This document shows positions 17,873-26,530 of a stretch of 64,000 nt of DNA, piece after piece. A program made the translations under genes and the position numbers. The notes beneath the pieces are model-generated. The model saw nothing but the letters and a program-made list of their open reading frames with translations, had not been told where the DNA came from and searched no databases. Origin of the DNA: Nonomuraea guangzhouensis (GTDB taxonomy: Bacteria; Actinomycetota; Actinomycetes; Streptosporangiales; Streptosporangiaceae); contig NZ_JAHKRM010000011.1 in NCBI RefSeq assembly GCF_019396345.1, positions 62,001 to 126,000 of the forward strand. Direction: 5' to 3'. Numbering within the stretch: the stretch's first letter is position 1; the number at the start of each line of letters is the position of its first letter.

Positions 17873-18635
17873 GATTGCGGAGCTGCGCAAGGTCTACGAG
17901 AGCCCTAACCGCAGCGTCGAGGCGATCCGCTCGCTGACCTTCAGCGTCGGCGCGGGCGAGCTGGTGTGCGTGGTCGGGCCCTCCGGCTGCGGCAAGACCA
18001 CGCTGCTGCGGTCCGTCGCCGGGCTGCTGCCGGTCAGCGGCGGCCAGGTGCGGGTGGCCGGAGTGCCGGTCACCGGCCCGCCGCCGCGTATGGCCGTGGT
18101 CTTCCAGGAGTACGCCCGGAGCCTGTTCCCCTGGATGACTGTGCGCCAGAACGTCGAGCTGCCGCTGAAGGAGAAACGGATTCCCGCGCCGCGCCGCCTG
18201 GAGCTGGTCTCCGGGTCGCTGGAGGCGGTGGGCCTCACGGACGCCGCGGACGCGCACCCGTGGCAGCTGTCCGGCGGCATGCAGCAGCGGGTCGCGATCG
18301 CCAGGGCCGTGGCGTACGAGCCGCGGGTGCTGCTGATGGACGAGCCGTTCGCCGCCGTGGACGCGCAGACCAGGGCCGATCTGGAGGACCTGATCCTGGC
18401 GCTCTGGAGGGACCTCGGGGTGACCATCCTGTTCGTCACGCATGACATCGACGAGGCCGTCTACCTGGGACAACGCGTGATCGTGCTATCGTCGTCACCA
18501 ACAGTGATCATGGAAGATCTGAAGATCGACCTGCCTGCGCAGCGCGACCAGCTCACCACGCGGTCACTGCCGCGCTTCGGCGAACTGCGCGGGCACATCT
18601 ACGAGCGGATCCAACGCGCCAGGGAGGCCCGATGA
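17865..18635 (+). CDS. ABC transporter ATP-binding protein (NitT/TauT type)
   Basis: A 256-residue ATPase powering the two permeases. Walker A GPSGCGKTTLL (about residues 41-51), Q-loop VVFQEYARSLFPW, signature LSGGMQQRVAIARA, Walker B VLLMDEPFAAVD and the H-loop VTHDIDEAV are all present, so it should be active. The GTG at 17865 lies inside the permease 3' end. It shares a 4-bp ATGA overlap with the downstream decarboxylase, confirming a five-gene operon. Confidence 0.95.
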   Translation: MLEIAELRKVYESPNRSVEAIRSLTFSVGAGELVCVVGPSGCGKTTLLRSVAGLLPVSGGQVRVAGVPVTGPPPRMAVVFQEYARSLFPWMTVRQNVELPLKEKRIPAPRRLELVSGSLEAVGLTDAADAHPWQLSGGMQQRVAIARAVAYEPRVLLMDEPFAAVDAQTRADLEDLILALWRDLGVTILFVTHDIDEAVYLGQRVIVLSSSPTVIMEDLKIDLPAQRDQLTTRSLPRFGELRGHIYERIQRAREAR

Positions 18636-20425
18636 GCACGGTCCGGGACGCCACGTTCGACGTGCTCAGGCGTTTCGGGCTGACCACGATCTTCGGCAAC
18701 CCGGGCTCGACCGAGGTCGCGCTGCTGACCGGGCTCCCTGACGACCTGCGGTTCGTGCTCGCCCTGCACGAGGGGTCGGTGGTCGGCATGGCCACCGGGT
18801 GGGCGATCGGGCACCGGGCTCCGGCGCTGGCCGTCCTGCACACGGCGGCGGGTCTGGGCAACGCGGTCGGCGCGATCGCCACCGCGCGGGCCAACCGGGT
18901 GCCGCTGGTGATCCTGGTCGGGCAGCAGGACCGCCGCCATCTGGCGCTGGAACCGTTCCTGACCGGGCGGCTGACCGGGCTGGCCGGGGACTATCCGGTG
19001 TGGGTCGACGAACCGGCGCGGCCTCAGGACGTGCCGGGGGCTGTGGCGCGGGCCTACCACGAGGCGGTGACCTTCCGGGGGCCCGCGCTGGTGGTGGTGC
19101 CGATGGACGACTGGGCGGCGCCGTTCGAGAACGAGACGATCGCGGCGCCGACGCGCCTGCTGCGGCCTGCCGCCGTACCGGACGAGTCACTCGCACCCCT
19201 GGTCGACCTGCTGTCCGGGGCCCGCTCGCCGGCGATCGTCGCGGGCGCGGGCGTCGCGGACACGGCCGCCTCAGGCGCGCGCCCCTCCGGCGCGGACACC
19301 TTGGGCGCGGACACCTTGGGCGCGGGCACCACAGGCGCGGGTCCCACAGGCGCGTCCGGTGAGGGAACTCCCTTCGCGGACTCACGTGGACGGGGCGCCG
19401 GCTGGTCGGCGGTGGTGGCGCTCGCCGAGCGGCTGGGGTGTCCGGTCTGGCAGGAGTCGTTCGGCGCGATGGCGGGGTTTCCGCAGGACCATCCGCAGTA
19501 TGCCGGGGTGCTGCCCGCCGATCGCACCCGGCTGCGCGCGGCGCTGGCCGGGCACGACGTGGTGCTCGCCGTGGGTGCCCCGGTCTTCCGCCAGTACCCG
19601 TTCGACACCGGCCCGCTGGTCGAGCCCGGCACGACGGTCGCGCTGGTCACCGATGACCCGGCCGAGGCGCACCGGAGCCCCGCCGACCTGGCCTACCTCG
19701 CCGCCCCGTCCGCCGTCTGCGAGCGCCTGGCCGCGCTCGTCCCCGCCCGACCGGCCCCGGTACGGCCCGCGCCCGCCGCGCCCGCGCCGCCCCTTGCAGG
19801 CGACGGGTCGCTGGCCACGCACGTGCAACCCCTGACAGGCGACGGGTCGCGAGCCGCGCACGTGACAGGGGACAGTTTGCGCCCCGCGTACGTGCTGCAC
19901 GAGCTCGCCAGGCGGCTCCCGGTCGATGCGGTGCTCGTCGAGGAGACCCCGTCGTCGCGCCCGGACCTGCACTGGCTGGTCCCGGCCCGCAACCCGCTCG
20001 GCTTCGTGTCGGCGGCCATGGGCGGGCTGGGGTTCGGCCTGCCGGCGGCGGTCGGCCTGCGGATGTCGCTGCCCGACCGGCCGGTGGTCGCGGTGGTGGG
20101 CGACGGCTCGGCGCTGTACGGCGTACACGCGCTGTGGAGCGCGGCGCACTACCGGGTGGGCGCGCTGTTCGTGGTGCTCGCCAACGGCCGATACGCGATC
20201 ATGGACCGGCTGGCCGACAAGGCAGGCGGCAAGGCGCCGTGGCCCGCGTTCACCGAGGTCAGCATGAGCGGGATGGCCCGGTCGCTGGGCTGCGAGGCCA
20301 GGCGGGTGGACACGCCGGAGGAGCTCGCCGCGGTGCTCGACGAGGTGGTGCCCACGCTCGCGGCCCGCGAGGAGCCCCTGCTGCTCGATGTGACCGTCGC
20401 GGTGGACGCGGACTTCCAGCCGTAA
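18632..20425 (+). CDS. mdlC: Benzoylformate decarboxylase-like thiamine diphosphate enzyme
   Basis: A 597-residue ThDP enzyme; the Pseudomonas enzyme is about 528. Ser26, Glu47 and His70 occur at the same numbering as the catalytic residues of benzoylformate decarboxylase. The GDGSALYG...NGRYAIM stretch fits the ThDP/metal motif. By hand alignment the family His281 appears to be Tyr322 in FRQYPFD. Two low-complexity insertions lengthen it: about residues 208-255, from 15-nt repeats coding GADTL/GAGTT/GAGPT units, and about 386-412, from 36-nt repeats. ATGA overlap with the ATPase gene shows it belongs to the transport operon. Likely reaction: decarboxylation of benzoylformate or a related 2-oxo acid; the substrate is not proven. 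Confidence 0.85.
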   Translation: MSTVRDATFDVLRRFGLTTIFGNPGSTEVALLTGLPDDLRFVLALHEGSVVGMATGWAIGHRAPALAVLHTAAGLGNAVGAIATARANRVPLVILVGQQDRRHLALEPFLTGRLTGLAGDYPVWVDEPARPQDVPGAVARAYHEAVTFRGPALVVVPMDDWAAPFENETIAAPTRLLRPAAVPDESLAPLVDLLSGARSPAIVAGAGVADTAASGARPSGADTLGADTLGAGTTGAGPTGASGEGTPFADSRGRGAGWSAVVALAERLGCPVWQESFGAMAGFPQDHPQYAGVLPADRTRLRAALAGHDVVLAVGAPVFRQYPFDTGPLVEPGTTVALVTDDPAEAHRSPADLAYLAAPSAVCERLAALVPARPAPVRPAPAAPAPPLAGDGSLATHVQPLTGDGSRAAHVTGDSLRPAYVLHELARRLPVDAVLVEETPSSRPDLHWLVPARNPLGFVSAAMGGLGFGLPAAVGLRMSLPDRPVVAVVGDGSALYGVHALWSAAHYRVGALFVVLANGRYAIMDRLADKAGGKAPWPAFTEVSMSGMARSLGCEARRVDTPEELAAVLDEVVPTLAAREEPLLLDVTVAVDADFQP

Positions 20426-20435
20426 CGAAGGTGAG

Positions 20436-21281
20436 TCAGGCGCGTTCGGCGGCTTCGACCACGTTCGCGAGCAGGAGGGCGCGGGTCATCGGGCCGACGC
20501 CGCCGGGGTTGGGGGTCAGGAAGCCCGCCACCTCCGCCACCTCGGCGGCCACGTCACCGGCGATCTTGCCGTCCACCCGCGAGACGCCCACGTCGAGCAC
20601 GGCCGCGCCCGGCTTGATCATGGCCGGGGTGATGAGGCCGGGCACTCCGGCGGCGGCCACCACGATGTCGGCGTGGCGGACGTGCGCGGCCAGGTCGCGG
20701 GTGCCGGTGTGGCAGAGGGTCACCGTGGCGTTCTCGCTGCGCCGGGTCAGCAGCAGGCCGAGCGAGCGGCCCACCGTGATGCCGCGGCCGACCACGGCCA
20801 CCTCGGCGCCCTTGATCGGCACGCCGTACTCCTGAAGGAGCAGCACGATGCCGTGCGGCGTGCACGGCAGCGGCGCGTCGACCATGTGGACCAGGCGGCC
20901 CAGGTTGACCGGGTGGAGGCCGTCGGCGTCCTTGGCCGGGTCCATGCGCTCCAGCAGCGCCATCGTGTCGAGGTGACGGGGCAGCGGGAGCTGGACGATG
21001 TAGCCGGTGCACTCCGGCGAGGCGTTGAGCTCGTCGATGGCCGCCTCGACCTCGGCCTGGGTCGCATCCTCGGGCAGGTCCACGCGGATGGAGGAGATGC
21101 CGACCTCGGCGCAGTCGCGGTGCTTGCCCGCCACGTAGATCTGGCTGCCGGGGTCGTCGCCGACCAGCACGGTGCCGAGACCGGGGGTGATGCCACGCTC
21201 TCTGAGCGCGGTCACCCGCGTCGCGAGGTCTGCCTTGATCTTTGCGGCGGTCGCCTTGCCGTCGAGTTTCACTGCGCTCAT
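20436..21281 (-). CDS. folD: Bifunctional methylenetetrahydrofolate dehydrogenase/cyclohydrolase
   Basis: Cytoplasmic one-carbon enzyme of 281 residues making 10-formyl-THF from 5,10-methylene-THF and supplying purine synthesis. Motifs seen include the YVAGKHRDC segment with catalytic Lys, the family QLPLPRHLD motif, [13 protein letters not shown], the NADP-binding [16 protein letters not shown] and the late [15 protein letters not shown]. The ATG at 21281 fits the family start. It is convergent with the decarboxylase gene (10 bp apart) and divergent from the GH38 gene. Confidence 0.97.
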   Translation of the reverse strand: MSAVKLDGKATAAKIKADLATRVTALRERGITPGLGTVLVGDDPGSQIYVAGKHRDCAEVGISSIRVDLPEDATQAEVEAAIDELNASPECTGYIVQLPLPRHLDTMALLERMDPAKDADGLHPVNLGRLVHMVDAPLPCTPHGIVLLLQEYGVPIKGAEVAVVGRGITVGRSLGLLLTRRSENATVTLCHTGTRDLAAHVRHADIVVAAAGVPGLITPAMIKPGAAVLDVGVSRVDGKIAGDVAAEVAEVAGFLTPNPGGVGPMTRALLLANVVEAAERA

Positions 21282-21317
21282 GTCTCGAATCCTTCCATGA
21301 GATCGCAGGAGGGGACG

Positions 21318-21355
21318 ATGACATCGTTGTCATGGATCTTGGAACAGCATAAAGT
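21318..21355 (+). promoter_or_regulatory. Candidate promoter with overlapping inverted repeat for the GH38 operon
   Basis: TTGTCA (21327-21332), a 17-nt spacer and TAAAGT (21350-21355) form a rightward sigma-70-like promoter. The palindrome ATGACA-TCGT-TGTCAT (21318-21333) covers its -35 box, a classic place for a repressor operator. No regulator gene is adjacent; the downstream ROK protein has no helix-turn-helix. Confidence 0.5.
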
Positions 21356-21390
21356 GACGAAGCCGCCTATATCTCCTTTAAGGAGTCGTC

Positions 21391-24300
21391 TTGCCTGCTC
21401 ACTTGCTGTCAGCCGAGTCGACCGACCTGTTCGTCGGCTCGGTGGAGCGGCCGTACCAGGTGCTCAAGGTCACGCTGGAGTTGAGCGGGCAGGAGACGCC
21501 GCTCGACGTCCGCGGCGCCGGGGTGTCCTGCGCGGCACCGGTGAGCGTGCCGCCGGGCGCGGGCCCGCGCACCGTCGAGGTGCCGCTGGACGTCAGCGTC
21601 CCGGCCGGGACCGTGGTGCCCTGCACCGTCACGCTCGGCGACGCGTCGCTCGACGTGGAGGTCACGGCCGAGGAGCCGGGCTGGACGATGTACATGGTGT
21701 CGCACTTCCATTACGACCCGGTCTGGTGGAACACCCAGGCCGCCTACACCAGCCCCTGGGAGCTGCTCTCGGTCGACGCGACGACCAGGCCGCTGTGGGA
21801 GCACAACGCGTTCGCGCTGGTCGAGGCGCATATCGAGCTGGCGCTGCGCGACCCCGACTACCGCTTCGTGCTGGCCGAGGTCGACTATCTCAAGCCGTTC
21901 TTCGACACCCATCCCGAGCGCCGCGCCGACCTGCGCGCGCTGCTCGCCGAGGGCCGGGTGGAGCTCCTCGGCGGAACGTACAACGAGCCGAACACCAACC
22001 TGACCGGCGCCGAGAGCACGATCCGCAACATCGTCTACGGCATCGGCTACCAGCGCGACATCCTCGGCGGCGATCCGCGTACCGCCTGGCAGCTCGACGT
22101 GTTCGGGCATGACCCGCAGTTCCCGGGCTACCTGGCGGCGGCCGGGCTGACCGGCAGCGCGTGGGCCCGGGGGCCGTTCCACCAGTGGGGGCCGATCAGC
22201 AAGAACTTCAAGGAGGCCAAGAACGACGCCTCCCTGATGCAGTTCCCGAGCGAGTTCGAGTGGATCTCGCCGTCGGGACAGGGTGTGCTGACGCACTACA
22301 TGCCCGCCCACTACTCGGCGGGCTGGTGGATGGACTCCTCGCCGTCGCTGGAGGAGGCGACGCGGGCGACGTACGAGCTCTACCGGTCGCTGAAGCCGGT
22401 GGCCGCGACCAGGAACATCCTGCTGCCCGTCGGCACCGACTACACCCCGCCGAACAAGTGGGTGACCGACATCCACCGGACCTGGGCGGCCCGGTACGTC
22501 TGGCCCCGGTTCGTCTGCGGCACACCGCGGGACTTCCTCGACGCGGTGCGCGGGGAAATATCCGCGTTCAGCCCGCAGACCCGGGACATGAACCCCATCT
22601 ACACCGGCAAGGACGTCTCGTACATCGACACCAAGCAGGCCCAGCGCGCGGCCGAGGTGGCGGCGCTCGACGCCGAGCGGCTGTCGGCGTTCGCGTCGCT
22701 GCTGGGGCTGGGCGGCTACCCGCACACCGCGCTGGACAAGGTGTGGCGGCAGCTCGCGTACGGCGCGCACCACGACGGGATCACCGGCTCCGAATCCGAC
22801 CAGGTCTACATCGACCTGCTGACGGGCTGGCGCGAGGCGCACGACCTGGCCGCCGACGCCCGCGACCGCGCGCTGGACGCGCTGGTCGGCCAGATCTCGA
22901 TCGACGGCCGCAGCGTCGTGGTGACCAACACGCTGCCGTTCGCGCGTGACGGCCTGGTGCGGGTACGGCTCGCGCCGGGCGAGCGGGTCGACTCTGTTCC
23001 GGCCATCGACGAGGACGGCACGCTGGTCTTCCTGGCCGAGGACGTGCCCTCGATGGGCTGGCGTACGTACCGGATCGTCGAGGGGGCACCCGACACCTGG
23101 CAGCCGCTGCCCGAGGCCATCTCGATCTCGAACGACCGGTGGCGCGTCGTCGCCGACCCGTCGCGGGGCGGCGGGCTGGAGTCGGTGTTCGACCGCGCGG
23201 CGGGGCGCGAGCTGCTGTCGGGGCTCGGGAACGAGCTGCGGCTGTATGAGGAATATCCGACGCACCCCGACATGGGTGAGGGGCCGTGGCATCTGCTGCC
23301 GAACGGTCACGTCACCGGCTCCGGCGAGGCCGCCGCGCTGGCCGTACAGGCCGAGCGGAGTCCCCTCGGAGAGCGCCTGACCATCACCGGCCAGGTGGGC
23401 GAGGTCTCCTACGAGCAGATCATCACGCTGTGGACGGGCTCGGACCGGGTGGAGTTCACCACCCGCGTGCTCGACTACACCGGCGCCGACCGGCTGCTGC
23501 GGGTCCGCTTCCCCGCTCAGGTGGCGGGCGCGCTACCGGTCTCCGACGTGGCGGGCGCCGTGGTGGGGCGCGGGTTCGCACAGCCGGACGTCGACGCCGC
23601 CGAGCACCCGTGGACGCTGGACAACCCGGCCAACACCTGGTTCGGGCTGTCCGCCACGGCCAGGGTGGACCTGGGCGAGGCGGGCGCGCGGGCGCTGGGG
23701 GTCGCCGAGGTGGTGGTGCCCGCTCTGGAGGATGCGCCCGGGGCACGTTCGCTGGTGGTGGCGCTGGCCCGCGCGGGCGTGACCGCCACGACCTCGTCCG
23801 CCTCCGGGTCCCGGTACGGCTGGCTGGACGTCGACTCGAACCTGCCGGACTTCCGGATCATCCTGGGCGGTCCGGACGCGAACCCGCTGGCCGCCGAGCT
23901 CCTCTCCCGCAGCGACCCGGCCTTCCTCGACGCGCTCAAGTCGGGGGCGCCGCTGGTGTGGGTGCCCGCGGAACGGCCGCTGGCCGAGGTGTGGCAGCCG
24001 AGCGCCGACCTGCGTGACGTGCGCGCGCTGCCCGCGCTCATCGTGGCCGGGCCGGTAGCGGAGGTGGTGGAGGATCTGGCGGACGCCGTGATCTCCGCCG
24101 TGTGCCCGGTCGGTGAGGAGGTGCTGGAGTCTCGGACGGTCGCGCTGCTCACGTATGGGTTGCCAGGGTTCGCGGTGGATTCGTCGGGGGCGTTGCATCT
24201 GTCGCTCATGCGGTCGTGTACCGGGTGGCCGTCGGGGGTCTGGTTGGATCCGCCTCGGCGTACCGGGCCTGATGGGGCCGGGTTCCAGGTGCAGCACTGG

Positions 24301-25563
24301 ACGCATGAGTTCTCGTACGCGCTGGCCGGTGGGGATGGGGACTGGCGGGCGTTGCGGCTGCCGGCGGCGGGGCAGGAGTTCATCACGCCACTGCTGCCGC
24401 GGGTGGTGTCATCGGCTGCGGACGGCGGGTTGCCGCAGGTGCACTCCCTCCTGCGGGTGGAGCCCGCCCGGGACGTCCTGCTCGGCACCCTGAAGGCCAC
24501 CGGCAACCCTCACGCCCACGGCCTGTCCGTCGTCGGCGGCTCTGGTGGTGTCACCATCCGGCTGGTGGAGTCGACCGGGCTCGGCTCGCGGGCCGCGATC
24601 GAGTCGCCGGTCCTGAACCTCGACGGCCTCGTCCACTCCGACCTGCTGGAACGGCCCGGCGATCCGGCGACCGCGCTCGACCTGGCCGGGGCCGAGGTCG
24701 CCACCTATCTCGCCCCCGCCCCGTCCCGGCCCGCCCACCCCGACCTGGACGCCCCCGCTGAGCGAGCCCAGCACGAACTGGGCGCCACGACCGAGCAGGC
24801 CCAGCCCGTCTACAGCCGCTACTGGCTGCACAACAAGGGACCCGCGCCCCTCGGCTACCTCCCGGTGTCGATCACCGTCACGCCTGGCCTCATCGCGGCG
24901 GCGCAGGGGGCGGTCGAGGTGGAGGTCGTGGTGTCGTCCCACCTTGTCGACGCGCCGCACGAGGGCGTGGTGGACCTCCGCGTACCGGACGGCTGGAGCG
25001 CCACCCCCGCCCAGCGCGCCTTCCGCCTCGAACCCGGCGGCCACCTCCGCTTCCCCGTCACCGTCACCCCCGCCCCCGGCCAGGGCCTGTACTTCGTCGC
25101 GGCCCGTACCAAGGTGGGCGATCAGCTGGTGGAGGACGTGGCCACCGTCGCGCTGGGCGACGTACCCGAACTGCCCGTCGAGGGCGCCGTCCCGAAGATG
25201 AGCGACGCGTTCCAGGGCACCCAGGCCACCGAGGGCCGCCCGACCGGCCTCTCCGTCACCACCCTCACGGACTCGCTCTCCCTCCGCCCGGGCGACCGCA
25301 CGTCTCTCGTGGTACGGCTGGCGAACACCACCTCGGACGAGATCCACGGCGAGTCCCAGCTCGCGGCGCCGTGGGGCTCGTGGGAGCTGCTGCCCACGGT
25401 CATCCAGGGCTTCACCGTGGCACCGGGCGAGACGGTCGACGTGTCGTTCCCTGTGGAGGTGCCGTACGACATGGCGGCCGGGCACTCCTGGGCGCTGGCC
25501 AAGGTCATGTGGTACGGCCGCTGCCAGTACGCACCCGCCGTCCGCCTGGAGGTGACCCGATGA
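21391..25563 (+). CDS. Glycoside hydrolase family 38 alpha-mannosidase-like protein
   Basis: A very large (1390-residue) GH38 enzyme. After a short N-terminal beta region, the catalytic domain (from about residue 100) has the zinc-ligand segment VSHFHYDPVWWN, the nucleophile region WQLDVFGHDPQFPGY and the AHHDGITGSE motif with a further zinc ligand. The central and C-terminal parts look like the GH38 beta-sandwich and late Ig/NEW3-like domains (about residues 1150-1385), longer than in common bacterial GH38 proteins. No signal peptide is evident, so it is probably cytoplasmic. A TTG start at 21391 follows AAGGAG. It ends in an ATGA overlap with the His-rich protein gene. The sugar bond specificity is unknown. 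Confidence 0.9.
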   Translation: MPAHLLSAESTDLFVGSVERPYQVLKVTLELSGQETPLDVRGAGVSCAAPVSVPPGAGPRTVEVPLDVSVPAGTVVPCTVTLGDASLDVEVTAEEPGWTMYMVSHFHYDPVWWNTQAAYTSPWELLSVDATTRPLWEHNAFALVEAHIELALRDPDYRFVLAEVDYLKPFFDTHPERRADLRALLAEGRVELLGGTYNEPNTNLTGAESTIRNIVYGIGYQRDILGGDPRTAWQLDVFGHDPQFPGYLAAAGLTGSAWARGPFHQWGPISKNFKEAKNDASLMQFPSEFEWISPSGQGVLTHYMPAHYSAGWWMDSSPSLEEATRATYELYRSLKPVAATRNILLPVGTDYTPPNKWVTDIHRTWAARYVWPRFVCGTPRDFLDAVRGEISAFSPQTRDMNPIYTGKDVSYIDTKQAQRAAEVAALDAERLSAFASLLGLGGYPHTALDKVWRQLAYGAHHDGITGSESDQVYIDLLTGWREAHDLAADARDRALDALVGQISIDGRSVVVTNTLPFARDGLVRVRLAPGERVDSVPAIDEDGTLVFLAEDVPSMGWRTYRIVEGAPDTWQPLPEAISISNDRWRVVADPSRGGGLESVFDRAAGRELLSGLGNELRLYEEYPTHPDMGEGPWHLLPNGHVTGSGEAAALAVQAERSPLGERLTITGQVGEVSYEQIITLWTGSDRVEFTTRVLDYTGADRLLRVRFPAQVAGALPVSDVAGAVVGRGFAQPDVDAAEHPWTLDNPANTWFGLSATARVDLGEAGARALGVAEVVVPALEDAPGARSLVVALARAGVTATTSSASGSRYGWLDVDSNLPDFRIILGGPDANPLAAELLSRSDPAFLDALKSGAPLVWVPAERPLAEVWQPSADLRDVRALPALIVAGPVAEVVEDLADAVISAVCPVGEEVLESRTVALLTYGLPGFAVDSSGALHLSLMRSCTGWPSGVWLDPPRRTGPDGAGFQVQHWTHEFSYALAGGDGDWRALRLPAAGQEFITPLLPRVVSSAADGGLPQVHSLLRVEPARDVLLGTLKATGNPHAHGLSVVGGSGGVTIRLVESTGLGSRAAIESPVLNLDGLVHSDLLERPGDPATALDLAGAEVATYLAPAPSRPAHPDLDAPAERAQHELGATTEQAQPVYSRYWLHNKGPAPLGYLPVSITVTPGLIAAAQGAVEVEVVVSSHLVDAPHEGVVDLRVPDGWSATPAQRAFRLEPGGHLRFPVTVTPAPGQGLYFVAARTKVGDQLVEDVATVALGDVPELPVEGAVPKMSDAFQGTQATEGRPTGLSVTTLTDSLSLRPGDRTSLVVRLANTTSDEIHGESQLAAPWGSWELLPTVIQGFTVAPGETVDVSFPVEVPYDMAAGHSWALAKVMWYGRCQYAPAVRLEVTR

Positions 25564-26522
25564 ACCACACGCTCGCTGACCCGGCCGGGCACAGGCACGA
25601 GGACAACGCGCCGCCAACGGGCCACCACCATGACGGTCACACGCCGCTGGCGGGACAGCATGACCGTGACGCGTCGGTCAGCCTGGGCGGGCACCGGCTT
25701 AGTGATCCGCCGGGCGGGCCGGTGCGGGAACGGCCCCCGGCGACCGGGGCAGCTACCGCGCCTGGTGCCGGAGCGGTGATCGGATGGGTGGGCGGTCGGC
25801 CGATCTCCCGCGAGCCGCTGGAACGGCGGGTACGCGAGCTGCGCGACGGCCCGCTCAACGCGGCACTGCCTGTCCCGGGAAGCTCCGAGGACCGGCAGCT
25901 CGCCAGGTGGCTGACGCAGGTGATCCTCACCGAGGCGCTGTGCGAGGCCGAGGCCGCCGCCCGGGGGCTGACCCCCGTGGAGACCGGACAACTCGACCCA
26001 ACGGCCGCCGTGGAGCTGGGGTCGATCAACGCCGCCGCCTACAACGGCAGCCCGTGGGTACGCGCGCTGTTCGAGCACGTGACGGCCACGGTCGAGGTGC
26101 CGCCGGAGTGGCGATCACCGGTGCCCGCGCAGGGTGTGGCCCGGCGCGACGTACGCCATCGGGTGTTCGCCGACCGCGCCGACGCGGCCGCCGCCACGGC
26201 CGACGACCTGGAACCGCTGGGCGCGGTGACGCTGGGCTCCCTGCCCAAGGCGATCGCCGACGCCATCCCGCGCCGGCCGTACGGGACGCTCATAGGCCCG
26301 GTAGAAGACGCCCTGGGCTGGCACGTAGCGGTGGCCCACCCGGAGCCCACCCCGCCGACCCGCTCCCCCTCGAACCCCGGTACGGTCTCGCGGAGAGACG
26401 CCGCGCGGCGCCGGATGTTCGCGCGGTGGCTCGACGAGTTGCGGGCCGCCAAGGTCGAACTCGTGCCCGGACTGGAACACCCTGGCGATCCCCGCCAGCC
26501 CGACAACCACCATAAACACTGA
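25560..26522 (+). CDS. His-rich protein of unknown function with parvulin-like C-terminal region
   Basis: A 320-residue protein with no firm functional assignment. Residues 1-65 are His/Pro/Asp-rich (clusters such as GHHHDGH) and the C-terminus ends DNHHKH, suggesting metal binding. From residue about 73 (VIGWVGGRPISREPLERRVREL) it resembles a conserved actinobacterial family; I recall it as DUF7158 but cannot verify that. The segment PYGTLIGPVEDALGWHVAVAHPE is reminiscent of parvulin-type peptidyl-prolyl isomerases, but the catalytic set is not clear. No signal peptide or membrane helix. The ATGA overlap with the GH38 gene and the 8-bp gap to the ROK gene indicate an operon. Confidence 0.7.
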   Translation: MNHTLADPAGHRHEDNAPPTGHHHDGHTPLAGQHDRDASVSLGGHRLSDPPGGPVRERPPATGAATAPGAGAVIGWVGGRPISREPLERRVRELRDGPLNAALPVPGSSEDRQLARWLTQVILTEALCEAEAAARGLTPVETGQLDPTAAVELGSINAAAYNGSPWVRALFEHVTATVEVPPEWRSPVPAQGVARRDVRHRVFADRADAAAATADDLEPLGAVTLGSLPKAIADAIPRRPYGTLIGPVEDALGWHVAVAHPEPTPPTRSPSNPGTVSRRDAARRRMFARWLDELRAAKVELVPGLEHPGDPRQPDNHHKH

Positions 26523-26530
26523 AAACACTG

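Noticed and set aside
18666-19385. Arg/Pro-rich minus-strand frame opposite the decarboxylase
   Set aside because: Shadow of codon-position bias and of the 15-nt repeats; no conserved features.
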